A DNA stretch of 64,000 nt from Phytopythium helicoides (taxonomy: Eukaryota > Oomycota > Peronosporomycetes > Pythiales > Pythiaceae): positions 124,001 through 188,000 of the forward strand of contig JANFNE010000029.1 in NCBI GenBank assembly GCA_024867545.1. The letters are read 5' to 3'. Both the position numbers and the translations under genes were made by a program. The notes beneath the pieces are model-generated. The model ran no database searches, was not told where the DNA came from, and worked only from the letters and a program-made list of their open reading frames with translations. Shown piece by piece: positions 41,909 to 53,700 of the stretch. Numbering within the stretch: the stretch's first letter is position 1; the number at the start of each line of letters is the position of its first letter.

Positions 41909-42313
41909 ATGAACGAGAGTGTTACAAACTACTACAGCGATGAGGTTGCGAAGAGGAACCGAGCGATTCTAGTCATGCGGACCTTAGATGAGTACTATAT
42001 CTACTATTCTCGCGTTGCCACAAGCCACAATGTTTCAATCGCGGGGAATAACCACGCGAACCAACTCAATCCCAATATCGACGTCTGCTACAAGAGCAGC
42101 GGGGGCAATGACTGCTCTCGCAAGCGCACGATTGACAACCGAGCCAACCAACTCAATCCCAACAGCCTGAACAATCGATTCAAGCTCTCACTTCAATATT
42201 TCCACAAAAATAAGTACTTCCATTCTACGAAGCCAGCCATGAAAATGAGTAAGGCGGGAATAACCGCACTCCATCAAGGTCAAGGGAATGAAGACCTCGA
42301 ACTATTACTGTAG
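41909..42313 (+). CDS. Divergent NQLNPN-motif relative, possibly decayed
   Basis: An open frame of 134 residues. Its middle (about 42050-42165) carries NNHANQLNPNIDVCYKSSG and IDNRANQLNPNS, the same two-motif unit as the minus-strand gene at 41391-41645, with a similar linker. The second motif is cut short and the flanking parts are unrelated, so this may be a pseudogene or a new chimeric frame. The two copies point away from each other. Confidence 0.4.
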   Translation: MNESVTNYYSDEVAKRNRAILVMRTLDEYYIYYSRVATSHNVSIAGNNHANQLNPNIDVCYKSSGGNDCSRKRTIDNRANQLNPNSLNNRFKLSLQYFHKNKYFHSTKPAMKMSKAGITALHQGQGNEDLELLL

Positions 42314-42698
42314 TTCTCGTCTGAGGTCCTTTACACATCGTTGTGGTAGCTGGCGGCAAAATTAGTGGCTAGTAAAATTCGTTTGGTTGGCTTGATTGTT
42401 GATGGCATGCTTGAGAGCAAATATTGGTTCCTGGACTCTTGGAATACACGTCGCTGATGTTTCAACTGATTAATGTGGTTGTTGACGGCACGCTTGAGAC
42501 AGAAGTCGTAGCGTTATTGTGATCGCTCGTTGACTCCATTCTTCGAAATGACAGACAAAGATTCATCTCAAGTGTGGCGGTCGATATCGTATCGCTCTAG
42601 ACGCAGAATCGTTCCGTGCAAAAGATCAACATGTGTGAAAGGATCACGCCAAATAAAGTTCTGTAGATTACCAAGGCACTTATTCATCTCGCCCACGC
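42314..42698. other. Intergenic, nothing seen
   Basis: An AT-richer spacer between the NQLNPN-motif relative and the 3' end of the CaMKK-like kinase. No gene, repeat or RNA is supported. Confidence 0.5.
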
Positions 42699-44450
42699 TC
42701 AAATCTCCAGCTGATTGGATGCAATGGCGGCAGTAACAACTACGGCGGCAGGTTTCCGCTCGTCCAGGTCGTTCTCGACATTCATGTGAGGGGCGTCGTT
42801 CTCGTCATTCGTCTCATCTCCCTCCGGAACATCGGGAATCGAAAGCGGTGGCCGACCATCAGATGGAGGTGGGGTCGCGAACGAGTCCGAGCTGCGGAAG
42901 CTGCCACCAAAGCTGCCAGAGCTTGACCCCGAGCTTGAAGTAGCTGCCTTCTTGCGCGCTTCCATGGACTGCCGTGTGCGCAGCATCCAGCGGTTGGCAC
43001 CAAGCTTGACACGCAGCAGCACGCTGAGCGACGTGACTCGGGTCACGGCACGCGCCACATCGGCGTCGTCCACATGGACGTGATCCACGTGCGGATTGAG
43101 GAAAGTCTGGCGGTCGTAGTATCGCTTGCCTGCAGCGTTCTCTTCAATACCCGCGAGCACCCACGGGTGATTCTTGCACTGATGGATACTCCAGCGGAAC
43201 TCCGGGTCCTTGTTGAGCATGCCATGCAGCAGCTCGATGAGTCCGTCGGAGAATTCCGCCGAGCTGTTGTTGTCAAAATTGACGGGCGTCTTCTCAATCA
43301 TCTCGAACAGCGTGACGACGTCCGGGTCATAGAACGGGATGGAGCCAAAGGCCAAGGCGTGGATCGTGACGCCCAGAGCCCACACGTCGGCCGAGTAGGC
43401 GCTGAACGGGCCTCCTCGGAGCGTCTCAGGGGCCATGAAGGCGTAGGTGCCAGCCGTGGTCGACACGAGTCCGCGCTTCTTGCTGCCGTCCGAGCTCGGG
43501 GCGGCATCGTCCTCGGCCTCTTCGGCAAAAAAGTGGGCGACGCCAAAGTCGGCGATCTTGAAGGTTCCGTCTCGGCCCACGAGGATGTTCTCGGGCTTGA
43601 GGTCGCGGTGACAGATGTGGTTCTCGTGCAGGTACTCGAGTCCTAGCAGCAGCTGGCGCACGCACTCGCGCAGCTCGGCCTCGGAGAAGGTTGCGGCCGC
43701 AGCGTCCCCACTGTGGCCCGGTGTGGCCGGTCCGCAGCGCTCGTAGCGTCGCTCGGCCGCGCGCCACTGCATGACCTGTCCGTCCGGCGCGTACTCTAAT
43801 AGCAGCACGAGCATGTCCGAGTCGTCGTCGAAGACCTCGAGCAGGTTGAGCAGGTTGCGGTGGTGCAGCTTCTTCATGATGGCGATCTCGACCTGCACCT
43901 TGTCGAGCGCCGTGGACACGACCATGCGGCGGCCCACGCGCTTGACGTCGCGCATCTTCTTGAGCAGCGACGTGCGGAACACCTTGAGCGCCACGAGCGC
44001 GTCCTCGTCCTCCTGGTTGCTGCCCTTGCGCCGCCCGAGCTGCACGACGGCCGTGGCGCCGCGGCCGAGCTCGCGGACGACCTCGTAGTTGTGGATGGCC
44101 GCGGGGCCGTCCACAGTGGACGCGGCCACATCGTCCTCACCTGCGGACGACTCAACGGACGCCGTGGTCGTGGCCGAGTCGAGCGACTTGGCCGCTGTGC
44201 TCGGCACCGCCGGCTTGTGGACGGGCGAGGCCGCGTCCTCATCCGACTCGGACGAGGACGACGCCGACGACGGAGACGACAGCGAGCCTACGAGGTGCGT
44301 GGGGACGCTCGAGGGCGGCACGGACGGCCGCGCGGACGGCCGCGCGGACGGCGTGGACCGCGGCGGGGCCGACGCGCGGCGCGAGACCTTGCGCGCGGCC
44401 GCGTGGCCCGTGGAGGACGAGGCCGACCGGAAGAAGTCGAAGAAGCCCAT
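42699..44450 (-). CDS. CaMKK-like serine/threonine kinase
   Basis: A single exon of 583 residues. A Ser/Pro/Ala-rich N-terminal region (1-120) precedes a full kinase domain at about 121-445: GRGATAVV glycine loop, VALK lysine (K156), HRDLKPEN (D283), DFG (301-303), a TTAGTYAFMAPE activation segment and SADVWALGV. After VRELG the domain carries the NILVGRDGTFKIADFGVAHFF block and the long helix typical of the CaMKK/SAK1/ELM1 group, which phosphorylates AMPK- and CaMK-type kinases. All catalytic residues are present. A C-terminal Ser-rich and acidic tail lacks an obvious calmodulin-binding helix. Upstream, a GCGGAC hexanucleotide run lies near 44480-44505. Confidence 0.85.
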   Translation of the reverse strand: MGFFDFFRSASSSTGHAAARKVSRRASAPPRSTPSARPSARPSVPPSSVPTHLVGSLSSPSSASSSSESDEDAASPVHKPAVPSTAAKSLDSATTTASVESSAGEDDVAASTVDGPAAIHNYEVVRELGRGATAVVQLGRRKGSNQEDEDALVALKVFRTSLLKKMRDVKRVGRRMVVSTALDKVQVEIAIMKKLHHRNLLNLLEVFDDDSDMLVLLLEYAPDGQVMQWRAAERRYERCGPATPGHSGDAAAATFSEAELRECVRQLLLGLEYLHENHICHRDLKPENILVGRDGTFKIADFGVAHFFAEEAEDDAAPSSDGSKKRGLVSTTAGTYAFMAPETLRGGPFSAYSADVWALGVTIHALAFGSIPFYDPDVVTLFEMIEKTPVNFDNNSSAEFSDGLIELLHGMLNKDPEFRWSIHQCKNHPWVLAGIEENAAGKRYYDRQTFLNPHVDHVHVDDADVARAVTRVTSLSVLLRVKLGANRWMLRTRQSMEARKKAATSSSGSSSGSFGGSFRSSDSFATPPPSDGRPPLSIPDVPEGDETNDENDAPHMNVENDLDERKPAAVVVTAAIASNQLEI

Positions 44451-45366
44451 GGCGGCCGCGGACGCAGGTGTGGACGCGGGTGCGGACGCGGACGCGGACG
44501 CGGACGGAGAATGCGGACTGTGGCCGCTGCGGCCGTCCGCGCGGCCCGCAACTGGACGAGCCGCAGGGCTGAGCGAGGACGGTGCGTGGGTGGCGCGCTC
44601 GTACCGTAGATATTAGAAGCTGTCGAAATGCAGCGGTACGAAGGCGCTCTTGGTGTTTGTATGTGGATGCCGCAGAGAACGGGTCAACCCATGTCCCAAC
44701 ATGATATATTCTAAATGATTTACTAAAATTATTCGAATTATGAAATTATGTGCATGAGGTTGCGAAGGTGATGCAAAGATGAAATTGCAGAATGGAAGGC
44801 ATCAATCGGGCGATTGTATGCGATTGAGCGGGTTTTGAACGCTGGATCTTTGCTGCAAAATCCAACCAAAAATCCAAAAAATGCTCGAAATGTAAAGGCA
44901 GTTGCCGACTCCAGCGTCTCACCAGTTGCTGGTGAGCAACTGACGCCTTTGCCTCCTGCGAGCAGCGGCTGTCGTCGCTCTCCATGGAGCTTGAGTCCGA
45001 GCGTCGAGGTCGGAGCGCCAGTCGATCGTTCCAGCTGCTAGCAGATCTTTCCGCCATCGCATTGCACATGCAAAATTAACAGCACGCAAGAGTTACATCT
45101 CGGCTCGAAGAAATGCATCACTGGAGCCTACGCGACGAGCAATCATCATCTAGGTCGCAATTGGTGTCTTTTGTTCACGGGTTTGGAGCAGGATCGGCAA
45201 GTGATCACCACGAAAACGAACATGTCGAAGTTTGTCGCGTGTCGAGTCAGCCGTGACAATATGAACCTATGTGCGAACTTCAAGTACGTGGCAGTGGGAG
45301 GCTTCATGGTGTGGGTGGGTGGGTGAATGGATCAGTTGAGTTGACAGAAGGCTCACCACGAGTCGC
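44451..45366. other. Intergenic, no gene supported
   Basis: Kinase promoter and spacer. A minus-strand frame at 44746-45069 (MAERSASSWNDRLALRPRR) has coding-like composition but no recognised domain and could be a gene fragment. Confidence 0.35.
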
Positions 45367-45690
45367 ATGGGTTGGCCAAGTCGGAGCACAGGCGACAATG
45401 GACCACATTTACAGCCGAAGGGCCGAAAGAATCTGAGCGAGCTGACCAAGAAGGGCAGTCCTAGACGTGCGTGGCGAGCCGCTGAGACAGCTTTTTCAAG
45501 GTCTTCACGCCGGTCGACATGCTCTCCTCCTCCTTCTCCACCTATTGATGTGATCATGTACCTTAGTGGGACCTCCGCCAGCACCGAGTGATTGGTCATG
45601 GCGCACAACACGAAATCTGGTATAAGCTTGGCGGCCGTGTTCTCGTGCGACGTGTTGGCGTCGTCTCCCTCGCTGTTGCGCATGACCGAC
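45367..45690. pseudogene. Scrambled NAP1 pseudogene
   Basis: Two pieces of nucleosome assembly protein 1 lie side by side in opposite orientation. On the plus strand, about 45420-45530, KNLSELTKK and DSFFKVFTPVDM match KNLCEITKK and DSFFQFFTPVDM of the intact gene at 54307-55481. On the minus strand, 45690-45560, SEGDDANTSHENTAAKLIP and AMTNHSVLAEV match its EDADASPEDAAVKGVPGF and AMTNHSVLADL. In NAP1 the second piece precedes the first by about 60 residues in the same direction, so an inversion and deletion must have occurred. Frameshifts exist in the plus-strand piece. Confidence 0.75.
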
Positions 45691-46179
45691 ACCTCTTTAA
45701 CACAAGACTGCGAGTAGAAGGCTTAGGTAGAGGCTACAGAAGATCCCCAATCTCCAGGAGATTGCGGCCACCAGCGCTCACTTCTGTTGTATTCGGGATT
45801 CACACGCTCTGAATTTGACGTGTGAAAGATTGCAAGACAAGCGTGTGGAGACGCGGCTGTTGCGGGAGTGAGAGCGTTGGTCGACGGAGGCATGGCTCGC
45901 GGCGAATAACAGCGTGTGAGTTGGAGGTGTCAAGGTATGCGGCGGACGGAGGAGCAGACATGAGAGCTGGGGAAGGAGCTTGAAGGGCGGCGCTGGTGCT
46001 CGCATCGAATAAGCATAAAAGCTCGAGTTGGAGGAGAGTGTGCACGTGGTGGAGCAAATCGCAGACGTAAATCAAGGCACAAGGGCTAGCACTGTACACC
46101 ATGGCAACAGAGCCCCGCAGTTGACTCAGTGTTGAGCGATGAAAGGAACAAGTGCTTGACGAATAAAGGCGACCTGGAA

Positions 46180-46519
46180 GTGGTAGAGTACGTGGTAGAC
46201 CAAAGCACCTGCCGCAACTCTGGCACCCCGCCCACTCATCAAAAGCCACTTGGATCACAGAATCCATATCCTCGGTTTCCTCTTCGATGAAGGATTCCCG
46301 GCGGTGAGAACCAATATGCTGTGAGCTCGTGTGCTTGGGCTTTCAAAGAATCCGCAAGAGGGTCAAGCTCAGGTGATGGCAACAGGAGGGTATTGAGCTC
46401 TATAACGATTGAAAGTTGATCTCCAGGGCTTGCGTGAAGCTCTGGTGATCAATCAACTTGTTTTGAACGCCATCATTGCCACTTAGATGGTGCTTGGGCA
46501 ACTTGAAGGTGGTGCTCAT
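46180..46519 (-). pseudogene. Broken gene fragment with CxxC motif
   Basis: On the minus strand, coding-like segments follow one another in different frames: MSTTFKLPKHHLSGNDGV from 46519, then IELNTLLLPSPELDPLADSL, then ESFIEEETEDMDSVIQVAF and DEWAGCQSCGRCF near 46220-46300. The last has a CQSCGRC cluster like half a zinc ribbon. Two frame changes without clear splice sites suggest a decayed gene, though short introns cannot be excluded. The family is not recognised. Confidence 0.25.
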
Positions 46520-46654
46520 CACTAGATGACACATGTAAACCTTTTGTGTATTTCTGGCGAAATCCTCGGTGCTCGCGCATCCAGCTCATAGCGCTCAGTT
46601 TGGTCGGAGATCAATGACTCGGATTCTCGCGGAGCTCAAGTCGAGCCCAGCAAC

Positions 46655-46669
46655 TCATTCCCCTACTTT
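46655..46669 (+). promoter_or_regulatory. Oomycete Inr-like core promoter
   Basis: TCATTCCCCTACTTT is a close match to the oomycete initiator consensus and lies about 60 bp before the ATG at 46718. It supports transcription of the small secreted peptide gene. Confidence 0.5.
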
Positions 46670-46717
46670 CCAAGCCTCGCGCAACAAGAACAACAACTTT
46701 CTCGCCAACGCGCCACC

Positions 46718-46882
46718 ATGAACTTCCGTGTCATCGCCCGCGTCTTTGCTGCCACGACCATGCTCCTCATTGCCGCCATGGTGCCCAACAACCTCGTTGC
46801 TGCCGAGGACTCAGCCGTTGCGGTTGTGCAGGAGACTGACGCATCCCAGGGCAACTACACACTCGAGAGATGCTGCCTCTAA
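46718..46882 (+). CDS. 54-residue secreted peptide
   Basis: A very short gene. MNFRVIARVFAATTMLLIAA starts a strong signal peptide, with likely cleavage after VAA. A mature peptide of about 26 residues follows, with one N-glycosylation site (NYT) and a terminal CC pair (LERCCL). The context CGCCACCATG is favourable and an Inr-like promoter sits 50-60 bp upstream, so expression is plausible. Its end right after the two cysteines looks abrupt, and it may be the truncated front of a longer secreted or effector-like protein. There is no RXLR or Crinkler motif. Confidence 0.5.
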   Translation: MNFRVIARVFAATTMLLIAAMVPNNLVAAEDSAVAVVQETDASQGNYTLERCCL

Positions 46883-47788
46883 GCAGCTCTCAGTTCTCGA
46901 AGCAATACACGAGATATCGACCTAGTGTGTTTGTGACGTAGCAACAAGAGCCTCGTCATGACTGCAGTTCAATACAAACTTGATCCTGTTGAGCTACCAA
47001 TCCATCTCAGTCATAGCCATTCAGCTCTGAACACACTAAGCTACTCATCCTGTACGACACATCCGAAATCCTCGAAAGCTGCTCGCTGAATGCTTCGTTC
47101 GTGCGCAGCGAAACGGAGGGCTAGTTCTCGTCTTCGTGGTTGTAATATCGGTACCCTGAGGCGCTTACGTTCAGCATGTAGCGCCTAAACCGGCAGCAGC
47201 ACGTTCAGATTGATTGTGGCTTGCTTTCGGATGGCTGATCGATTCGTAAGATGGAATTTGCACCTGAGAGTCTCAATAGCTTCCCCACTTCTTCATGTCG
47301 GCTGACATTTCCTCCTCCAGGGAGAGCGATCTACTTGGCTAGCACTGGCGGGACATACTTCACAGCCGAATCCTCGTTTGAATATGTCTTTCGCCCGCTA
47401 ATTTACTAACAGCCGTGTAGGCGATGGTCAAGGCTGAAGGTCAGCTCAAGAAAAGAAGGAACGCAAGGCTCAAGTTCAATTGCAGGACACCTGGCGATGA
47501 GGGAATCCCACTCGTATCATTTGTGAGATGTATACCTGATAGTACTGTAGCTGGACGCAAAGGGGACTCGCGCTGCAGAGTGAGCGATGAGCATCACTTG
47601 GCAAGACACGGACTCGGAAGTGGCGGGCGTTGCTTTCCTTTGAGCCCCAGGCGCTGGGAGTTACCGAAGCTAGTTGAGCGCAAACTAATCGCTGCTGGGT
47701 CGGGGGACCACAACCACACACAGTTCGCGCTGTGTTCGGACGTCGTTTACAAGCAGAAGCCAGCTCACCACCTAGCGGCTCGACAAGC
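46883..47788. other. Leader and promoter region of the ankyrin-kinase gene
   Basis: No gene is supported between the secreted peptide and the ankyrin-kinase. A 132-codon frame at 47424-47822 overlaps the start of the latter and lacks domain features. Confidence 0.4.
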
Positions 47789-50700
47789 ATGGAGAGCGAT
47801 GCGGAAAGGTTGGCGAATCTAGGGTTCACAGCTGCAGCTGCGGGCGACCTAGCCAGCATAAGAGCGTTGATCGAAGGCGGGGTGGAAGTGGACGCTGTGA
47901 ACGACGATGGCTGGACGATGCTGATGTTCGCGGCGGATAACGGCGAGTTTGAGATGGTCAAGTATTTGGTGGACCAAGGTGCAGAGGTGAACGCTATTAG
48001 CAAGAATGGATGGACTCCAGTTATGCATGCAGCCCTCAACGGGAGTCTGGATTTAGTGAAGTATTTGGAGGATCAGGGAGCCGACATAAAAGCTGTCAAC
48101 AAGAAGGGGTCTACGCTTCTAATGCACGCAGCTTCCAATGGCAACACAGAGGTGGTGATACATCTACTGGACCAAGGTGCGGACGCGAATGCTTCCAACA
48201 AGAGCGGATGGACACCACTCGCATTCGCATCCCAAGATGGGAACATGGACGTTGTAAAAAAATTGGTTGAAAACGGCGCGGACGTAAGCGCTACTAACAA
48301 CGATGGGTCGACTCCCATAATGATTGCGGCAGCGAACGGCAATCTGGAGGTGGTCAAGTTCTTGGAGGCTCGGGGAGCAGATCTGAGCGCTGTTAACAAG
48401 TATGGATCGACGACATTGATGCTTGCTGCTATTGATGGTGAGCTGGAAGTAATCAAATACTTGGTGGATCGAGGTGCGAATATGAACGCTACCAACAAGT
48501 TTGGGTCGACGGTGTTGATGCTTGCAGCATTCAACGGCGAGTTGGAAGTGGTCAAGTACCTGGTGGACCGAGGTGCGGACATGAACGCTATCAACAAAGG
48601 AGGGATGACTGCAATGGAAGACGTGGACCTGGATATTGTGAAGTTTTTAATCGATCGAGGAGCAGACATCGATTCTACTGACAAGCATAAATGGACGCTA
48701 CTCATGAAGGCCGCCTGGAGTGGTAAACTGGAGAAGGTGAAACAATTGGTGAATCTAGGTGCTAATGTCAAGGCAGTTGATAAGAATGGAAATACCCCGT
48801 TCATGCTTGCGGCATCAAAAGGAGCGCTGGAGGTGGTGAAATACTTCGCGGAACAAGGTCTAGTTGATGATGATGTGAACAAGGATGGATCAACGCCGTT
48901 AATTAAAGCGGCGTCAAGTGGAAACTGGGAGGTCGTGAAATGTTTAGTGGACCGAGGCGCGGATGTGAATGCTGTGAATAAGTATGGATTGACTCCTTTG
49001 GCACATGCCGCGGATCGCGGTGCATGGAATATGGTGGAGTATTTGGTCGACCAAGGAGCAGACGTCGAAGCTGTTTGTGACAATGGATCGACTCCGCTGA
49101 TTCTTGCCGCCAAGAGTTACGAATGGGAGACAGTGAAATATCTGGTTGATCTAGGCGCAGACGTGAAAGCTATGGACAACAATGGATGGTCGGCATTGTC
49201 ACATTTCGTTGAAAAGGGCGAATTGGAGGTGGTGAAGTTCTTGACAGAGCGAGGTGCGAGTGTAGAGTATGTGGGAAAGGCCGGAAAGACTCCACTGGTA
49301 TATGCGGTGGTTCAAGGCAACTTGGAGATAGTGAAGTGCTTGGTGAACCTCGGTGCAGACGTGAACACTGCAGACAGCGACAAGAAGACTCCTCTGATGA
49401 TATCGGCATCGAGAGGAGACTTGGAGGTGGTGAAGTTTTTGGTGGAGAGTGGCGCCAATCTGGATGTTGTGGATGAAGACGGATCGACGCCACTGATGAT
49501 AGCAACGTGGAATGACGAGTTGGAGGTTCTTGAGTACTTGGTGGAGCAAGGGTCAGATATTCACACTGTGGACAACGATGATTCATCATTGCTGATGGTT
49601 GCCGCAATCAAAGGAAAACTGAACGTTGTGAAGTACTTGGTGGAACTAGGCACAGATGTGAATGATATTGACAAGAAGGGAATGACACCGGCGGCGTATG
49701 CAGCCTCGAAAGGAAAATGGGATGTCTTGAGATATTTGGTGGACCAAGGTGCAGCTATTGAAAATGACGTAAAACAAGGAATTTCTGCTTTAGCGCATGC
49801 TGCAAATTATGGCAACATCAAGATGATACAGTACTTGGTGGACCACGGGGCAGATGTGAACGTTGTGGACGAGTTCGGAATGACACCGCTATTATACGCT
49901 GTGGGGATGGGCAATCGAAGAAGCCGTACATGGGTTCCTGGGGTGGAACCATCGACCAAACTAGAGATTGCAAAGTTTCTTCTGGCCCGAGGTGCGGACG
50001 TGAACGCTGCCAACAATGATGGAGTAGTAGCACTTGCACATGCAGCGTTTAAAGGAGATTTGGACATTGTTAAGTGCTTGGTGGATCACGGTGCGAATGT
50101 GAATGTAGCCGTTGAAAACGAAAATACTTCCCTGATGCGTGCGGCAATCCATGGACATGTCGAGGTAGTGAAGGTCTTGTTGGATCGAGGCGCAAACTTG
50201 GATGCTGTGAATGACGAAGGGAGTACGGCGCTCTCTAAATCAGCTTGGAACTTCAAATGGGACATGGTGAAGTATTTGGTTGACGCCGACGCAAATGTGA
50301 ACACCATGAATAAGCATGGGATGTCACCACTAGCGTTTGTGACGGAGTATGGTGAATTGGAGATGGTGAAGTACTTGGTGGATCGAGGTGCCGACGTGAA
50401 CACTGTCAATGAAGATTGTTGGACACCGCTCATGTGTGCAAGTCAGCGTGGCGTGCTGGAGATTGCTGTATATTTGGTAAATCAAGGCGCAAATGTAAAC
50501 GCTGTTGGAAAGGATGGAAAAACTTCATTGATTATGGCATCGAAACACAACCATTTTGAAATCGTGAAGTATTTGGTGAGCCGAGGTGCAGATACGAATG
50601 TTGTGGACAACGAGGGAAAGACTGCACTCATATATGCAGCGTCAAACGGAAACCATGAAGTCGTCACATATTTGATGAACTTCAGTGCAGATGTGAATAC

Positions 50701-53700
50701 TGCAGACCAGGATGGGATGACGCCACTGTTGCACGCTGTGAATATAGGAGATACGAAGACAGTGGTTTGTTTAGTAGACCGAGGCGCTGATTGCAATGCT
50801 GTAGACAAAGGTGGAGTAACTCCACTGATACTAGCAGCGAAGGCGTGGAACAAAGTGGAGGAGATAGAGTATTTGGTGTCGCACGGTGCAAACTTGACTT
50901 CCGTCGAAAATGATGGGAAGACTCCACTCGCATTTGCGGTGGATATAGGTAATAGTGAGGTGGTAAAGTATTTGATTGATCAAGGCGCAGACCCGAACAC
51001 GGTGGACAATGAAGGAATGACTCCACTAATGCGTGCGGTGGCGCGTGGTAATTTTGAGATAGTGAAGTTTCTGGCTAGCCGAGATGCAGATGTGAGCCTC
51101 AGGACAACAAAAGGACAAACAGCAGCATATCAAGCGGTGAAGCACGGTTTTATCGAGATCCGAGACTTTCTGCTTCCGTATATCCAAAAGACTGGACCCA
51201 ATGACGACATGATGTTTGACAATTTGTCAAATGTGGATCCGTCCACCGGGTCGCTGAACTCCTTCATAACGTCAAGGAGCTGGACAATCTCTCCATTCGA
51301 CGTTGCGTTGATCAGGCGTGATGAGACCAAGACGATTGGAGGAGAATATTGCGCCAAATGGATGGAAGCTGATGTTGTTGTCAAATTATTCGCACCTGAT
51401 GCTTCAGCCTCGACGTTTGTGGACGAGGTCACCACGTGGCATCAATTGCGGCACCCAAACATCATCAAGCTGTACGGAGCATGCAATGTTGGTCACTCAT
51501 TTTTTGTGTTGGAGCATGCAAGCAATGGCTCCGTGGTCGAGTTTCTTGCCGAATGGAAGAGGAAAGGTTTGAGACGGACGCCATGGAAGTTTCTGTACGA
51601 AGCGGCACTAGGCCTCGCATACTTGCATGAGCGGGGCATTGTGCATGGCAACTTACGCAGCAGCAACATTTTGGTCGGAAGTGACGGTGTGGCGAAGTTG
51701 GCTGATTTTGGTGTGGCAATGACATCATCGAGAGCTATTGGATCAGCAACAACGAATCAGAGTAGTTTTGGCTCGATTCGTTGGCAAGCTCCGGAGCAAA
51801 TGGATGGCGGAGCACCTTCTTTTGCGGCAGACATTTATTCTTTCGGCTTGTGTGTATTGGAGGCTGTGACTGGACGAGAACCATGGGAAGGAGAGAGCGA
51901 CTGGAACATCACCAATCATAAAAAGAAGTGGGATCTCGTAACTAACCCTGCATTTTCATATTGGGATAGCGGACGCCTCGATGTAGACACTCGCCGTCTG
52001 ATACCTCATATGTGCGCGAAACAACCAAACGAACGCTTGGCAGCCACTGCTGTTGCTCTTCGCCTCGAAAAGCTTGCTGCGAAGGAGGCCAAACTGCACA
52101 AATACTCACTACCAGAGGCTAGCGGCGCAGAGTTAGATGCTGCCGAGTATAACTCTGGAGTACTTACTCGACTCTCAGCTTCTATCCGAGATACTTTAGC
52201 ATCTGAGCGTACACAGAGCCCAACACATGAGCTTATCCTGCAAGAGATTGATGCAATTCACGAACAACTCTTACATGCACGTAAACCGTTGCATGTTCTC
52301 GAAGCTTATCACTCACTCCTCGTCGACTTGAATGCTATCCTCCAATCTGGGTCTCTGCAAAATAGAGTGGCTGCACTGACTGCGACTCGAGCGACAACCA
52401 CCAATTTGACAGTTTTTCGACGTCGCGTGAACGATTTGTGGATGATGATCGATGAATCTCGAGTCGGTGAGGACCAAGAGCGATGGAACTCCTTGCGCTC
52501 GAAGCAACTTGAGTTGTTTGTTTCAGAAGTGTCAGAGACGGTGACTGTTCTCGGCGAGCTGAATGATGAAGCTACTCGGTCCGAGTTTATTGCGTTGTTG
52601 AAGACAGAGATCGACAGGCATGACTTCGAGTACACTGATGAGCAACTCGCGGTGATGAAGAAAGCTTACGATGATTGCTGTCACGGTGAGTGGGCGAAAT
52701 CTGTGGCAACAATTCCCGTATGGTTTTTGCCGTGGCGTGAGCTGGTGATCAATAGGATGAAGAAGATTGGCGAAGGCGGGTTCGGGGACGTGTATCTCGC
52801 GAAATGGTTGGACTCGGAAGTGGTCGTGAAAGAGGTGAAGACTCTTGGGCCGAGCAGCAACAACAGTGACAAATCGATGACTTCCACATGGCTTGACAGT
52901 GCATCTCAATGGTCAACGAGTATTTCTGGTGATACAACCATTGACAGTCTGGCCTCGCGAAAGGCACTCCGCACGATGTTCGAGCAAGAAGTGAACGTGT
53001 GGTTTGCACTGAGTCACCCGCATGTGGTGCGTCTCTTTGGCGCGTGTCATATCGGGACACCATTTTTCGCGTGCGAGTATGCAGGTGGTGGGTCACTCGA
53101 CAAGTATTTGCGAAAGCATCCGGACGAGATGTGGAGCAAGCTGCTTGAGGCTGCTCTCGGTGTGCAATACTTGCAATCACGTAACATCGTCCATGGAGAT
53201 CTAAAGTGCAACAACATTATGGTGGGAGCTGATGGGAAGGCGAAGGTGACTGACTTTGGCTTGAGTTCGTTTGAAGAGGCGGATGCTTCAAACGATTTGA
53301 AGATGAGCGGTGCTTGGCAGTGGGTCGCACCGGAATGTATCGAGCATGGCGTGAAGAAGCGGTCATTCGCTTCGGATGTGTACTCGCTCGGGATGTGCAT
53401 CGTGGAGGCTCTTCGGGTGGTGGAGTGCGTCAAGCGGGGTACAGTGGACCGTGATGGAGCGCCGCCGTTGCCGTGGGGGAGCTTCGATAATGCCACAGTT
53501 AAGCACTATGTGTCTCGACAAAAGCTGCCACAACGTCCCCAATTGTGCACAGACGAGCAGTGGCAGCTAATTGAGCGAATGTGCTCTCACGACCCTGCAG
53601 ATCGAATCTCGATCGTGACTGTGGTGGACGAGCTAGAAGCGATTGTGCTCGGTAGAGTGGGTCGAGATGTTGAACCCGCGGAGCCTGAATGTGAGTTACA

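Noticed and set aside
45800..46267. 155-codon minus-strand frame
   Set aside because: Only its first ~15 residues look coding (part of the broken fragment at 46180-46519); the rest is Ser/Leu/Pro low-complexity reading.
48073..49113. 346-codon minus-strand frame
   Set aside because: Antisense shadow of the regular ankyrin repeats, which keeps one opposite frame free of stops.
48000..51200. Regularly spaced repeats suggestive of a CRISPR-like or satellite array
   Set aside because: The ~99 bp periodicity is the ankyrin repeat coding unit; bases between copies are diverged and the frame is open.
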